From: Nitrospirota bacterium
GTDB taxonomy: Bacteria > JACPQY01
NCBI GenBank assembly: GCA_016180645.1
Contig: JACPAV010000010.1
Span: forward strand, 44,490-108,489
DNA length: 64,000 bases
Direction of reading: 5' to 3'
Shown here one piece after another: positions 1-8,798 of the stretch. A program made the position numbers and the translations under genes. The stretch's first letter is position 1. Every line of letters begins with the position of its first letter. The notes beneath the pieces were generated by a model. That model saw only the letters and a list, made by a program, of their open reading frames with translations, did not search any database and was not told where the DNA came from.

Positions 1-523
1 GTTGGGGTTGGTCGTCTCCGACAAGAAGGACAGCCAGGAGCTTTGCTTCGTTTCCTCCGGCCACTACTCCGAAGTCATTGCGCCTCACGCCTCACGCCTC
101 ACGCCTCACGCCGCCGGAGAGATTGTGGATGTCTCCGGCGCCGTCCTCGGCACTCACGACGGCTTCTTCAAATTCACCGTGGGGCAGCGGCGGGGTCTCG
201 GACTGAACGGCGGACCTTACTACGTGAAATCCATCGATTCCGCCACGAGGAAGGTCGTGGTCGGCAACGCGGATTCCACATTGACCGACAGCCTGACGGC
301 TCGTGATCCCAATCTGATCGGCTACGAGTCTTGGGAGTCAGTGGGGAGGGTTCGCGCCCGAGTTCGATACCGGCACAAAGGCGAATGGGGTTCGGTGCGA
401 TGGGACGGCCAAAGACTGAAGGTGGAGTTTGAAAATCCGGTTCGAGCCGTTGCGCCGGGGCAAGCCGTGGTCTTCTACCGCGAGGATGAAATCGTGGGCG
501 GAGCGTGGATCACACCGGGATGA
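1..523 (+). CDS. mnmA: tRNA-specific 2-thiouridylase MnmA, C-terminal part (5' end outside window)
   Basis: This is the C-terminal ~173 residues of the enzyme that installs 2-thiouridine at tRNA wobble position U34. Visible family features are KKDSQELCFV, which carries the catalytic Cys of the SQxxCF motif, and TVGQRRGLGL, followed by the C-terminal beta-barrel ending in AVAPGQAVVFY. The gene is cut by the window edge, so its start cannot be seen. Just after the catalytic Cys segment, a run of 7-bp repeats (83-113) is translated in frame as a His/Ala/Ser-rich stretch that normal MnmA lacks. The reading frame stays open, so the enzyme is probably functional. The identification is by motif recognition. 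Confidence 0.9.
   Translation, partial: LGLVVSDKKDSQELCFVSSGHYSEVIAPHASRLTPHAAGEIVDVSGAVLGTHDGFFKFTVGQRRGLGLNGGPYYVKSIDSATRKVVVGNADSTLTDSLTARDPNLIGYESWESVGRVRARVRYRHKGEWGSVRWDGQRLKVEFENPVRAVAPGQAVVFYREDEIVGGAWITPG
83..113. repeat. in-frame degenerate heptamer tandem repeat in mnmA
   Basis: About four copies of the 7-bp unit CCTCACG run in tandem inside mnmA and are translated without breaking the frame. It belongs to the same class as the runs at 529-628, 2673-2723, 2861-2894, 4255-4310, 4924-4945 and 5453-5487: unit length 7, sequence differing between loci. Confidence 0.85.
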
Positions 524-528
524 GCGTT

Positions 529-628
529 CAGCAGTCAGCGGTCAGCCTTCAGCCCGAAGTCATCTGGAATAGCCACGTGACTATAGTCCTAGAGCTGAAA
601 GCTGATTGCTGATGGCTGAAAGCTCAAA
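529..628. repeat. intergenic degenerate heptamer repeats running into the mtaB start codon
   Basis: Two blocks of 7-bp repeats occupy the mnmA-mtaB gap. The first (about 529-556) has TCAGC-containing units. The second (594-628) has units of the form GCTGAAA/GCTGATT/GCTGATG. The second block contains the presumed ATG of the downstream gene at 612, so the repeat supplies the start codon and first codons. Confidence 0.8.
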
Positions 629-2018
629 CACAACGTTCACCGTCATCTCCATGGGCTGCCGCACGAATTATTCCGATTCCCAGGCGCTCAAGCAGAAACT
701 GGCGGCCGAAGGGTTGCGATACGTTCCCTTCGCGCCGGGGATCCCTGCCGATCTGTATGTAATCAATACCTGCACCGTGACCTCCCGCGCAGACTTCGAT
801 TCGCGGTCATGGGTTCGCAAGGCGAAGCAGTGGAATCCCGACTCAACTGTTGTGGCCACGGGATGCTATGCGCAAATTCAGAGCGCCAAGCTTCTTGGGG
901 CAGGTGCGGACTTGGTGCTCGGCAATCTGGAGAAGGATAGGATTGGAGAGGTTCTGCGCCTCGCTCTGGAGGACAGGCGCCCGGTCGTGAGCGAGAAAAT
1001 CAGGCGAAAGGGTATTCCCTTCGCAACGGGGACGTCCGACGACCAGGATCGAACCCGGCCCGTCCTCAAACTCCAGGATGGCTGCGATCAGTGTTGCAGT
1101 TTCTGCATCATTCCCACCACGCGCGGGCACTCCCGAAGCCTCCCTCCGGACGCGGCGGTCGAGCAGTACAGGAGACTCGTCGGACTGGGCGCCCGGGAAG
1201 TGGTTCTCTCGGGTATCAATCTCTCTTCATATGGAGAGGACCTCGTGCCCCGAACAACGCTCGCGGACCTCCTGAACCGCTTCGAGGGGGAAAAAGATGG
1301 CGCCTGGATCCGCATCAGTTCGATCGAGCCGAGCGGATTGACCGAAGACCTTCTGGCGGTCATCCGGTCGAGCCGAAAAATTTGCCCCCATTTCCACGTG
1401 CCGCTTCAGAGCGGCGATTCGGAAGTGCTCGAGCGAATGAATCGGCCATATTCGATTGAAAAATATGAGGAGAAGATCCGCGCCCTGGCCAATGTCCGGA
1501 TTGCGGCCCGGCGGGATGCCGGCCGTACTCTCGACGTTTCCGGTGGACAGGAAGTCCATGATAGCGGTGAGAGTGAAATGTGCATCGGCACGGATGTGAT
1601 GGTGGGCTTTCCTGGGGAGTCGGAGGCGCAATTCGAAAACACCCTGCGCGCGGTCGAGGGCCTGCCTTTCGCCTACCTGCACGTGTTTCCCTATTCCGTA
1701 CGTTCGGGTACCAAGGCAGCGAAAATGAAGGGCCTCGTCGACCGGAAAACGCGCCAACGCCGGTCCACAACGATGTCCCGTCTCGGAGATCGGAAGAGAA
1801 CGGAATTCCTCCAACGGCAAGTGGGTTTCGTCCATGAAGCATTGGTCGAATCTCGCGGGAAACGGCCAGCAGAGTGGCGGGCCACGACGCGGAACTATAT
1901 CCGGATGTCCTTCTCCGGTTCGGGCGATCTGCGAAATCGGATTGTGAAACTTCGGGGGTTGTCCGTTGAGGGCGTGCGTTTGCATGCAGCTATGGTTCAT
2001 GAGGAATCTGGCCACTGA
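612..2018 (+). CDS. mtaB: MiaB-family radical SAM tRNA methylthiotransferase (MtaB-like)
   Basis: Predicted 468-aa enzyme that adds methylthio groups to modified adenosine 37 of tRNA, MtaB type acting on t6A. The N-terminal UPF0004 domain carries three cluster cysteines (MGCRTN, INTCTVT, ATGCYAQ). The radical SAM motif is C-x3-C-x2-C in DGCDQCCSFCIIP, and GTDVMVGFPGE marks the barrel; a TRAM-like C-terminus follows. I start it at ATG 612; a TTG at 606 is also in frame. An insertion of roughly 25 residues (about 1500-1580), rich in Arg, Gly, Asp and Ser, precedes GTDVMVGFPGE where homologues have a short link. The 3' end overlaps recO by 20 nt, suggesting translational coupling. Family assignment is firm; MtaB versus MiaB is less so. 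Confidence 0.85.
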   Translation: MAESSNTTFTVISMGCRTNYSDSQALKQKLAAEGLRYVPFAPGIPADLYVINTCTVTSRADFDSRSWVRKAKQWNPDSTVVATGCYAQIQSAKLLGAGADLVLGNLEKDRIGEVLRLALEDRRPVVSEKIRRKGIPFATGTSDDQDRTRPVLKLQDGCDQCCSFCIIPTTRGHSRSLPPDAAVEQYRRLVGLGAREVVLSGINLSSYGEDLVPRTTLADLLNRFEGEKDGAWIRISSIEPSGLTEDLLAVIRSSRKICPHFHVPLQSGDSEVLERMNRPYSIEKYEEKIRALANVRIAARRDAGRTLDVSGGQEVHDSGESEMCIGTDVMVGFPGESEAQFENTLRAVEGLPFAYLHVFPYSVRSGTKAAKMKGLVDRKTRQRRSTTMSRLGDRKRTEFLQRQVGFVHEALVESRGKRPAEWRATTRNYIRMSFSGSGDLRNRIVKLRGLSVEGVRLHAAMVHEESGH

Positions 2019-2832
2019 AGCGATTGTCCTCAAAGCGACTCCTTTCGGCGAGTCGGACCGTCTGGTCACTCTATTCACGCGCGAGGCCGGTCTTCTTTCG
2101 GCCATGGCCAAGGGTGCGCAACGGAGCCGGAAGCGTTTCGGTGGTACGCTGGACTCTCTCTCGAAAGTGCAGGCGATGGTCCAGTGGCGGAAATCGAATG
2201 CGATGCCGCTCCTCGCGGCGGCATCCCTCGTCGATTTTGGATTGGGCATTCGATCGGATCTGCGGCGTGTGGCCCAGGCTTCCTATATGGGCGAGCTCAT
2301 TTGGCGTGGTTCGAAGCCGGGCGTGAGGATGATGGACCTCTACGATGCCTGTTGCCTCGTCCTCGGCCGACTGGCGGCGGAGGGACCGGAGCCGGATACT
2401 CTCGCGTGGTTTCTGCTGAAACTTCAGACCGCCCACGGCTATCGGCCCAAACTCGATGTCTGCTCGATCTGTCAGGGTCCCATCGGGGCGCCCAACGGAA
2501 ATCGAGGGCCACGAACCACGAGCCACGATGAAGTGCCCATGAGCTACAAAAGCGGCGGCGTCGTTTGCTCCCGCTGTGCGGATCGTGCGGAAATCAATAT
2601 GCAACTCCCCGTTGGCGCTCTCTCCTGGCTCCAGTCTCTTTCCAATCCCGCCGTCGCTGCTTGTCTCCCGTCGCCTCACGCCTCACCCTTCACGGCTAAC
2701 GACTTGCGACTCACGGCTCACGAGCAGCGTGCTGCTCAGCAATTCCTCCACCGTTTCATTCTCTTTCATCTTGAGTTCCAACCCGCCTCATGGCGCTGGT
2801 GGCATCGGATCGTTGAAAGAACCGAGGCCTGA
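1999..2832 (+). CDS. recO: DNA repair protein RecO
   Basis: A 277-aa protein of the RecFOR recombination-mediator pathway, which loads RecA on SSB-coated DNA. The N-terminal OB-fold opens with EAIVLKATPFGESDRLVTLF, typical of RecO. The C-terminal half has a zinc-ribbon-like cysteine pair (CSICQG and VCSRCAD). I chose ATG 1999 because its product starts at the family's usual point, although the frame is open upstream to 1966. The start lies inside the end of the mtaB-like gene. A heptamer repeat (2673-2723) adds about 17 in-frame residues in the C-terminal helical domain. Confidence 0.88.
   Translation: MRNLATEAIVLKATPFGESDRLVTLFTREAGLLSAMAKGAQRSRKRFGGTLDSLSKVQAMVQWRKSNAMPLLAAASLVDFGLGIRSDLRRVAQASYMGELIWRGSKPGVRMMDLYDACCLVLGRLAAEGPEPDTLAWFLLKLQTAHGYRPKLDVCSICQGPIGAPNGNRGPRTTSHDEVPMSYKSGGVVCSRCADRAEINMQLPVGALSWLQSLSNPAVAACLPSPHASPFTANDLRLTAHEQRAAQQFLHRFILFHLEFQPASWRWWHRIVERTEA
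2673..2723. repeat. in-frame heptamer repeat in recO
   Basis: Seven consecutive 7-bp units close to GCCTCAC/GGCTCAC are translated within RecO without a stop. The unit resembles the one in mnmA (CCTCACG). Confidence 0.8.
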
Positions 2833-2860
2833 GGTATGAGGGCCGATGTGGATTCCTGCA

Positions 2861-2894
2861 CTCAGTCCTCAGTCCTCGGTCCTGGGGGCTGGAT
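2861..2894. repeat. heptamer repeat between recO and argS
   Basis: Units CTCAGTC, CTCAGTC, CTCGGTC, CTGGGGG, CTGGATA run directly up to the argS ATG at 2895. No conventional Shine-Dalgarno is seen, so this repeat forms the whole proximal 5' region of argS. Confidence 0.8.
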
Positions 2895-4592
<1,698 letters not shown>

Positions 4593-4604
4593 CCCCCCGA
4601 ATGA

Positions 4605-4640
4605 AGTCATCCTGAGCGAAGCGAAGGATCTCTCGGATGA
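4605..4640. repeat. dispersed intergenic element containing the CCTGAGCGAAGCGAAGG core
   Basis: The segment downstream of argS contains TCATCCTGAGCGAAGCGAAG followed by GATCTCTCGG. From memory, this core recurs in intergenic regions of unrelated environmental bacterial genomes; I cannot verify that here. Only one copy was noticed in this window. Confidence 0.5.
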
Positions 4641-4647
4641 ACCGAAA

Positions 4648-4914
4648 ATGCGGTTTTCTATCGGGATAGCTTGTGATAAGATCATACCCGTGGGTATTAA
4701 TATCGACGAAGTGATCGAGAAGGCATTGGAGTCGGCCTTCTCCCGTGCCCTCCAGCAGACCATTGAAGGCAAGGCGGAAATCCTCTTCAAGCGGGCATTC
4801 GAGAATGGTTCTCCTGTAGCCAGGAAGCTCGAACAGAAGATCGAAGAAGGATTTCAGAAGTTCTTCGAGAAAGGTATTCAGTGGGAGAAGAAGAAAACCG
4901 GTTTCAAGAAATGA
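4648..4914 (+). CDS. small helical hypothetical protein
   Basis: An 88-aa open frame that I do not recognise. The product is highly charged and predicted to be alpha-helical and amphipathic from about residue 18 to the end (EKALESAFSRAL, KLEQKIEEGFQKFFEK), with a Lys-rich tail; no membrane segment. ATG 4648 is used, but an in-frame GTG at 4690 is a good alternative: it begins at GINIDEVIEKAL and lies just after an AT-rich patch resembling a -10 box (GATAAG, 4675-4680). It sits alone between argS and the SPOR gene. No function can be given. Confidence 0.5.
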   Translation: MRFSIGIACDKIIPVGINIDEVIEKALESAFSRALQQTIEGKAEILFKRAFENGSPVARKLEQKIEEGFQKFFEKGIQWEKKKTGFKK

Positions 4915-4923
4915 GATCCTTCA

Positions 4924-4945
4924 ATTCACGATTGACGATTCACGA
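4924..4945. repeat. short heptamer repeat (ATTCACG-type)
   Basis: Three units ATTCACG, ATTGACG, ATTCACG lie between the 88-aa gene and the SPOR gene. A related fragment recurs at about 4995-5007, immediately before the SPOR start codon. Confidence 0.7.
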
Positions 4946-5007
4946 CCCCCAGGAAGGGGGAAGTGCCGCGGGAGGGCAGGAGCCCGGAGCGGCCGGTTCA
5001 CGATTCA

Positions 5008-5727
5008 ATGGCTGACAACATCGGTCGAACCAGTTCGCGTTACGAATTCAGCGCCGATCCGAAGCAATTCGCGCTCCTGCTTGGAGTCGCGGGCCTTTTC
5101 GTGGTCGTTGTTTTCTTTTCCGGAGTTCTTGTCGGGAACATCGTGGCGAAACGACAGGCCAGGCCAACGCTGGCATCGGCGACCGTGCCGGGTGAGGCGG
5201 GCGACAAGAAAAGCGGGGCGATCGACGAAGAGCGGATTTTGAAGGAGTTGGATGCCTCCGCGGCTCCGGAGCCGGGAATGGCGACTCCTCCCGTTGAGTC
5301 CGCGCCGCTCCCCATGGCCGAGCCTGAGCCACCCACCCGGGAGGCAGCTCCACCGCAGATCAAACGGGAGGTTGTGGAACTCACGCCTCCGCCGCCGGTC
5401 CGGAAACCGAAACCAACATTCGTCCCCTCCGTGAAACCCAAACCAGCTCCCTCACTTGCCACTCGCCACTCGCCACTCGCCACCGGCTCAAGCTACTACT
5501 CCGTCCAAGTCGCCGCCTTCCGGGAGCGGCCGCTGGCGGACCGATTCGCGAACAATTTGAAATCGAAAGCCTACGAAGCGTACGTTGTAAAGGCCAACCT
5601 GCCGAGCGGATTGTGGTACCGTGTTCGCGTCGGCAAGGTTACTTCCGAGGCGCAAGCCCAGTCCCTCCACTCCAAGCTCGTCAACCGCGAAAAACTCGCC
5701 GGCATCATCGTCCACGAAGGCCGGTAG
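5008..5727 (+). CDS. SPOR-domain inner-membrane protein
   Basis: A 239-aa predicted bitopic envelope protein of FtsN-like architecture. A short cytoplasmic N-terminus is followed by one membrane helix (about residues 23-45, LLLGVAGLFVVVVFFSGVL). Then comes a long Pro/Ala/Glu-rich periplasmic linker, and a C-terminal SPOR domain (about 163-239: YYSVQVAAFRERPLADRFA, LWYRVRVGKV). SPOR domains bind denuded septal peptidoglycan, so a role in division or cell-wall turnover is likely. ATG 5008 is preferred; a GTG at 4963 would add 15 residues of repeat-derived sequence. A heptamer array (5453-5487) is in frame in the linker just before the SPOR domain. Confidence 0.8.
   Translation: MADNIGRTSSRYEFSADPKQFALLLGVAGLFVVVVFFSGVLVGNIVAKRQARPTLASATVPGEAGDKKSGAIDEERILKELDASAAPEPGMATPPVESAPLPMAEPEPPTREAAPPQIKREVVELTPPPPVRKPKPTFVPSVKPKPAPSLATRHSPLATGSSYYSVQVAAFRERPLADRFANNLKSKAYEAYVVKANLPSGLWYRVRVGKVTSEAQAQSLHSKLVNREKLAGIIVHEGR
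5453..5487. repeat. in-frame heptamer repeat in the SPOR gene
   Basis: Units CACTTGC, CACTCGC, CACTCGC, CACTCGC, CACCGGC fall in the flexible linker upstream of the SPOR domain. Confidence 0.8.
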
Positions 5728-5743
5728 CCCGCCTGCGGCCTTC
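5716..5743 (+). terminator. stem-loop at the end of the SPOR gene
   Basis: An 8-bp stem, GAAGGCCG (5716-5723) pairing with CGGCCTTC (5736-5743), spans the stop codon. The loop is 12 nt and no U-tract follows, so termination is only a possibility. Confidence 0.35.
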
Positions 5744-5799
5744 ACCAGGCTTGCTCGTGCCTGTTTGAAGCGTCCGGGTCTTCATGTCAGGATGAAAGG

Positions 5800-6321
5800 G
5801 TGAGCCGTCAAGATCCGAACCGGAGAGAACACAGCGCAAGACTGGAGGAACTGGCGCGGGCGTTCGCTGAAGCCTTGGTTCGGGACTGGAAAGATCGCCT
5901 CCTGTCCGTTGTGCTCTACGGCTCGGTCGCGCGTGGCGAAGCCGAGAAGCACTCGGACATCGATGTCTTGGTCACGGGTGATCCCATTCCGACGCCGTAT
6001 GACCAGAGACTCCACCTGATCCGTTCCGCTGAAGCTTCCGTCGAGCCTCTGAAGTCCCGCCTCGTGGGCCAAGGTTACTTCGCCGAATTGGCCGTGCTGA
6101 TCAAGCGAAAGGAGGACATCGACTGGCACACGCCGATCCTTCTTGACATCACGGAGGACGGCAGGATCCTCTACGACCGTGGTGACTACATGAAAATGAC
6201 ACTGGACGTGATCCGGTCCCGGCTGAAAGCACTCGGCTCGAAGCGAATTCACCTTCCGGACGGGACATGGTTCTGGGATCTGAAACCTGACTACAAGCCG
6301 GGCGACATCATCGAGATATGA
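5800..6321 (+). CDS. MNT-type nucleotidyltransferase (antitoxin-like partner of HEPN)
   Basis: A 173-aa minimal nucleotidyltransferase. The active-site signature is YGSVARGEAEKHSDIDVLV, with the GSxxRGE and SDID acidic pair intact. The C-terminal tail LGSKRIHLPDGTWFWDLKP is shared with the second copy at 33912-34415. MNT proteins paired with HEPN proteins commonly act as antitoxins that modify the toxin with nucleotides. The GTG start at 5800 is preceded by TTGAAG (5765-5770) and a weak CAGGAT (5788-5793), ending 6 nt before the start. The 3' end overlaps the HEPN gene by 4 nt (ATGA), showing tight coupling. Confidence 0.8.
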   Translation: MSRQDPNRREHSARLEELARAFAEALVRDWKDRLLSVVLYGSVARGEAEKHSDIDVLVTGDPIPTPYDQRLHLIRSAEASVEPLKSRLVGQGYFAELAVLIKRKEDIDWHTPILLDITEDGRILYDRGDYMKMTLDVIRSRLKALGSKRIHLPDGTWFWDLKPDYKPGDIIEI

Positions 6322-6743
6322 CCAATCACGAGATCTGGCGAAATCTCTTCTCACACGGCGAAGACATGATCCGAACGGTGGAGACGGCGCATGCGGACGC
6401 AAAATGGGCTCTTGCCGTCCGCTGGGCGCAGGAATCTTTGGAGTTGCTATTGAAGGGCGTCCTGCGATTCCTGGGGATCGAGACACCGAAAACGCATGAT
6501 CCGGGCAAGGTCATTCGGTCGTGTCCCGCGCGGTTCTCCGGGTGGAGCCGGGAAGAGATGGACTTTGTGTGCGATCTGTCGGCGTTCCTGCGAGAGTATC
6601 GCGAACTGAGTTTCTGTGGTGACGAAGACAGGCATCTTCCACCCCAGGAGATCATCACCAGGGAAATGGCGAGGCGGGCCGTGGACGGGCTGAAGCGCGC
6701 CCATGCCCTTTGCCTTCGCATCCTGCCCTCCCGACCGGCGTGA
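6318..6743 (+). CDS. HEPN-domain protein (toxin-like partner of MNT)
   Basis: A 141-aa all-helical HEPN protein. Recognisable parts are the N-terminal helix with WAQESLELLLKGVLRFLGIE, followed by a TPKTHDPG segment, as in other HEPN proteins beside MNT genes. A candidate RNase-type region is RELSFCGDEDRH, but the classical R-x4-H box is not clean, so nuclease activity is uncertain. It overlaps the MNT gene by 4 nt. The pair probably forms a type VII-like HEPN/MNT toxin-antitoxin module; a paralogous pair lies at 33506-34415. Confidence 0.75.
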   Translation: MTNHEIWRNLFSHGEDMIRTVETAHADAKWALAVRWAQESLELLLKGVLRFLGIETPKTHDPGKVIRSCPARFSGWSREEMDFVCDLSAFLREYRELSFCGDEDRHLPPQEIITREMARRAVDGLKRAHALCLRILPSRPA

Positions 6744-6898
6744 TCGCCGCGTCCGCGTGAACTGAAGCGCGAGGGCCGGCATCCGGTGGGGAACGCAGCC
6801 TCCTTGAGCCGGAGACGGACGGGAGCGAGGCGCAGAGGATCGACAAGATGGCCCGCGCTTTCCATTTGAGCCGTGACCGCACCGGGGAACGAAGCCGC

Positions 6899-6928
6899 TT
6901 GACCAATCAGACTAGACCTGTAGACTAG
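6899..6928 (+). promoter_or_regulatory. promoter and direct-repeat operator of the Phd/PIN module
   Basis: TTGACC (6899-6904), a 16-bp spacer and TAGACT (6921-6926) end 7 nt before the antitoxin ATG at 6934, suggesting a leaderless transcript. The heptamer AGACTAG occurs twice (6909-6915 and 6922-6928), the second copy covering the -10 box. This is a plausible autoregulatory operator for the Phd-like protein. Confidence 0.55.
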
Positions 6929-6933
6929 TAGGT

Positions 6934-7167
6934 ATGAAAGCAAGAGAGATCGGAGCCTTTGAAGCCAAGACGCATCTCTCGGAGGTCTTGGAGGAGGTCC
7001 GAAAAGGCCGCGCGTACGTGATTACGAAACGAGGACGTCCCGTGGCCGAATTGCGCCCACCCACGCTGCCCGACCGCCGGCTCCGGTTCGGTTGCGACAA
7101 GGGACGGGTGGTTCTCGGCTCGGACTTCGATGCGCCCCTTGACGACATGAAGGAGTATTCAAAGTGA
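6934..7167 (+). CDS. Phd/YefM-family antitoxin
   Basis: A 77-aa antitoxin. The N-terminus EIGAFEAKTHLSEVLEEVRKG and ITKRGRPVAEL are classic Phd/YefM DNA-binding elements. The C-terminal part (SDFDAPLDDMKEYSK) would wrap the PIN toxin. It overlaps the toxin gene by 4 nt (ATGA). Autorepression through the AGACTAG repeats upstream is inferred. Confidence 0.88.
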   Translation: MKAREIGAFEAKTHLSEVLEEVRKGRAYVITKRGRPVAELRPPTLPDRRLRFGCDKGRVVLGSDFDAPLDDMKEYSK

Positions 7168-7547
7168 GAGTGCTCTTGGACACGCATGCCTTTCTATGGT
7201 TTGTAACCGGGGACAGGCGATTGAGCCGTCCGGCGCTCCGCGCCTTGGAGAAGAAGGGGGACGAGATCTTTCTCAGCGCGGCGAGCGTGTGGGAAATTGC
7301 CATCAAAGCGAGCTTGGCTCGGCTCGTGCTGCCGGCGCCCGTCCGAGAGTATGTCGCCGAGAAGATGGAGCAGGGTCTCCGTCTCCTGCCGGTGGAGTGG
7401 TCCCATGCTGCCGCCGTGGAGAAACTGCCGTTCCATCACCGCGACCCGTTCGACCGATTGTTGGTGGCGCAGGCCTTGGCCGAAAGCATGCCGATGGTGA
7501 CGGGCGACCGGACCTTCCGCGCGTACGGTGTCGAAGTGATCTGGTGA
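7164..7547 (+). CDS. PIN-domain ribonuclease toxin (VapC-like)
   Basis: A 127-aa PIN-domain protein. Acidic residues of the metal site are visible in LLDTHAFLWF (first Asp), SVWEIAIK (Glu) and HRDPFDRLLVAQAL (Asp pair), with VTGDRTF near the end. This is the PIN subfamily normally found with Phd-type antitoxins; VapC toxins cut specific tRNAs or rRNA, but the target here is unknown. Full length, no damage seen. Confidence 0.88.
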   Translation: MRVLLDTHAFLWFVTGDRRLSRPALRALEKKGDEIFLSAASVWEIAIKASLARLVLPAPVREYVAEKMEQGLRLLPVEWSHAAAVEKLPFHHRDPFDRLLVAQALAESMPMVTGDRTFRAYGVEVIW

Positions 7548-7624
7548 GAGAGCCGCATCCCAAGCTGCTGGATTTCGCTTCCCACCGGTCATCCGCCGTC
7601 CCGATGGCGGCCTCCGATTGGCGC

Positions 7625-7670
7625 TTGACACACATGTGGGTTTTTGCCAGTATTGCCCTGAATGGGAGGA
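7625..7670 (+). promoter_or_regulatory. promoter -35 and strong ribosome binding site of the first pilin gene
   Basis: TTGACA at 7625-7630 is a consensus -35; the -10 is weak (around 7648-7654). GGGAGGA (7664-7670) lies 6 nt before ATG 7677 and decides that start over an in-frame upstream start at 7662. Unlike several genes here, this one has a conventional leader and SD. Confidence 0.5.
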
Positions 7671-7676
7671 AATTCT

Positions 7677-8219
7677 ATGGTGAGATCGCGAATGAGCCGC
7701 AATTCAATCATGACCGGTGTTAGTATTTCCAAAGGGAGCCGAAGTGGTTTCACCCTGATCGAGCTCCTCGTCGTCATCGCCATCATGGGAGTCCTCTCCG
7801 CAATCGCCATTCCGCAGTACCTCGGATATCGCGAAAGAGCGAAATCCGGTTCGCTGTTGCTGTCTGGGAATCAGGCGCAAAAGTGGGTTCAGGGCTGCAT
7901 GGATGCTTTTGCGGCAGGTCAGGTTCCAAAGACGCAGACGGGGGCAGCCGCCGGAATTCTGAATGCGGCGGCGTGCTGTGCCGCCTATGGCACGGCGACG
8001 TACTGGGATAGTGGCGCTCCACTACCTCTTTCGCCCTTCTCGGGCAGTTCGGTTTCCGGCGCTTGCCCGGCAGTAGCCGCAAACACAGCGCTGTTTGGAG
8101 TGGCCGCGGCTCAAGGCAAAGTTGCACTGATTCCCGCGCCACCCGCATGCGCGGTCACGGTCACGAACTGTGTGAATGGTGTGGTTGCGGTCCAGACTTT
8201 TATCGCCTCCAGCGATTGA
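7677..8219 (+). CDS. type IV major-pilin-like protein (prepilin)
   Basis: A 180-aa type IV prepilin. The leader peptide ends at SRSG followed by FTLIELLVVIAIMGVLSAI, giving a canonical prepilin peptidase site (G|FTLIEL) with Glu at mature position 5. The amphipathic N-terminal helix continues to YLGYRERAKSG. The globular part is short and carries an adjacent cysteine pair (AACCAAYG) plus further Cys (SGACPA, PACAVTVTNC). The leader is long (about 26 residues from ATG 7677). It heads a run of six pilin-like genes; strong SD suggests high expression, so it is my candidate for major pilin. Confidence 0.88.
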   Translation: MVRSRMSRNSIMTGVSISKGSRSGFTLIELLVVIAIMGVLSAIAIPQYLGYRERAKSGSLLLSGNQAQKWVQGCMDAFAAGQVPKTQTGAAAGILNAAACCAAYGTATYWDSGAPLPLSPFSGSSVSGACPAVAANTALFGVAAAQGKVALIPAPPACAVTVTNCVNGVVAVQTFIASSD

Positions 8220-8253
8220 TCCGAACATCAGGTAAGTTCCATCCAATCGGTCA

Positions 8254-8775
8254 ATGATTGGCTGGGTCGAGGGATTCCGGCTGATTCCAAGTCGTAGTTT
8301 CAGTTCGTTTCTCCCGCTGCCTGGGTTTCTCATCGCTCTCACGATCCTCGCCTCATGCATGTTGCTCGGTTTCCCAAGCTATCGGGCGTATGCGGTCCGC
8401 AGCCGCGATGCAAGCGCCCAAGTCGATGCTCGGGAACTCAGGGTGGCAGAGGAACGGTTCTTCGTCGATCACGGCGTCTACACGAGCGACTGTGCCGCGC
8501 TTTGCGATAATTCCTTTGGATTATCAAAAGCGGGTACTCAGTGGTTGAGTCTTGAAATCGAGCCTTCAGAGACGGGTAGGCCTACTTACACTGCGAAGAT
8601 TTCTCATCCTCGCGGCACCCGGATCTACACGGCCACCCCGGAAGGAATTTCAGAACAGCCCTGCGGGCCGGATGCCGCGCCGGGCTGTCTGTCGGGTCCC
8701 GGAAAATGCGTGCCGGTGAACGCCCCCTGCTCATGTGGCTCCTCCCTCCCAGACCGGCCCGCTTGCAAGTTCTAG
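8254..8775 (+). CDS. pilin-like protein with degenerate prepilin signal
   Basis: A 173-aa protein between two clear pilins. The N-terminal hydrophobic stretch GFLIALTILASCMLLGFPSY followed by RAYAVRSRDASAQVDARELR has the position and shape of a pilin helix, but lacks the Glu-5 and FTLIEL consensus. From about residue 50 (AEERFFVDHGVYTSDCAALC) it aligns in style with the third pilin (NEQYFSLNMKYIP...CNLLC). The C-terminus is Cys-rich (CGPDAAPGCLSGPGKC and CSCG). It could be a minor pilin processed differently, or a diverging paralogue. ATG 8254 is used. Confidence 0.65.
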   Translation: MIGWVEGFRLIPSRSFSSFLPLPGFLIALTILASCMLLGFPSYRAYAVRSRDASAQVDARELRVAEERFFVDHGVYTSDCAALCDNSFGLSKAGTQWLSLEIEPSETGRPTYTAKISHPRGTRIYTATPEGISEQPCGPDAAPGCLSGPGKCVPVNAPCSCGSSLPDRPACKF

Positions 8776-8798
8776 AGGCATGGAGTAAGGTGGGCAAG

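Noticed and set aside
1227..2249. 340-codon minus-strand frame over the mtaB-like and recO genes
   Set aside because: Antisense to two recognisable genes, no motifs, biased His/Arg composition.
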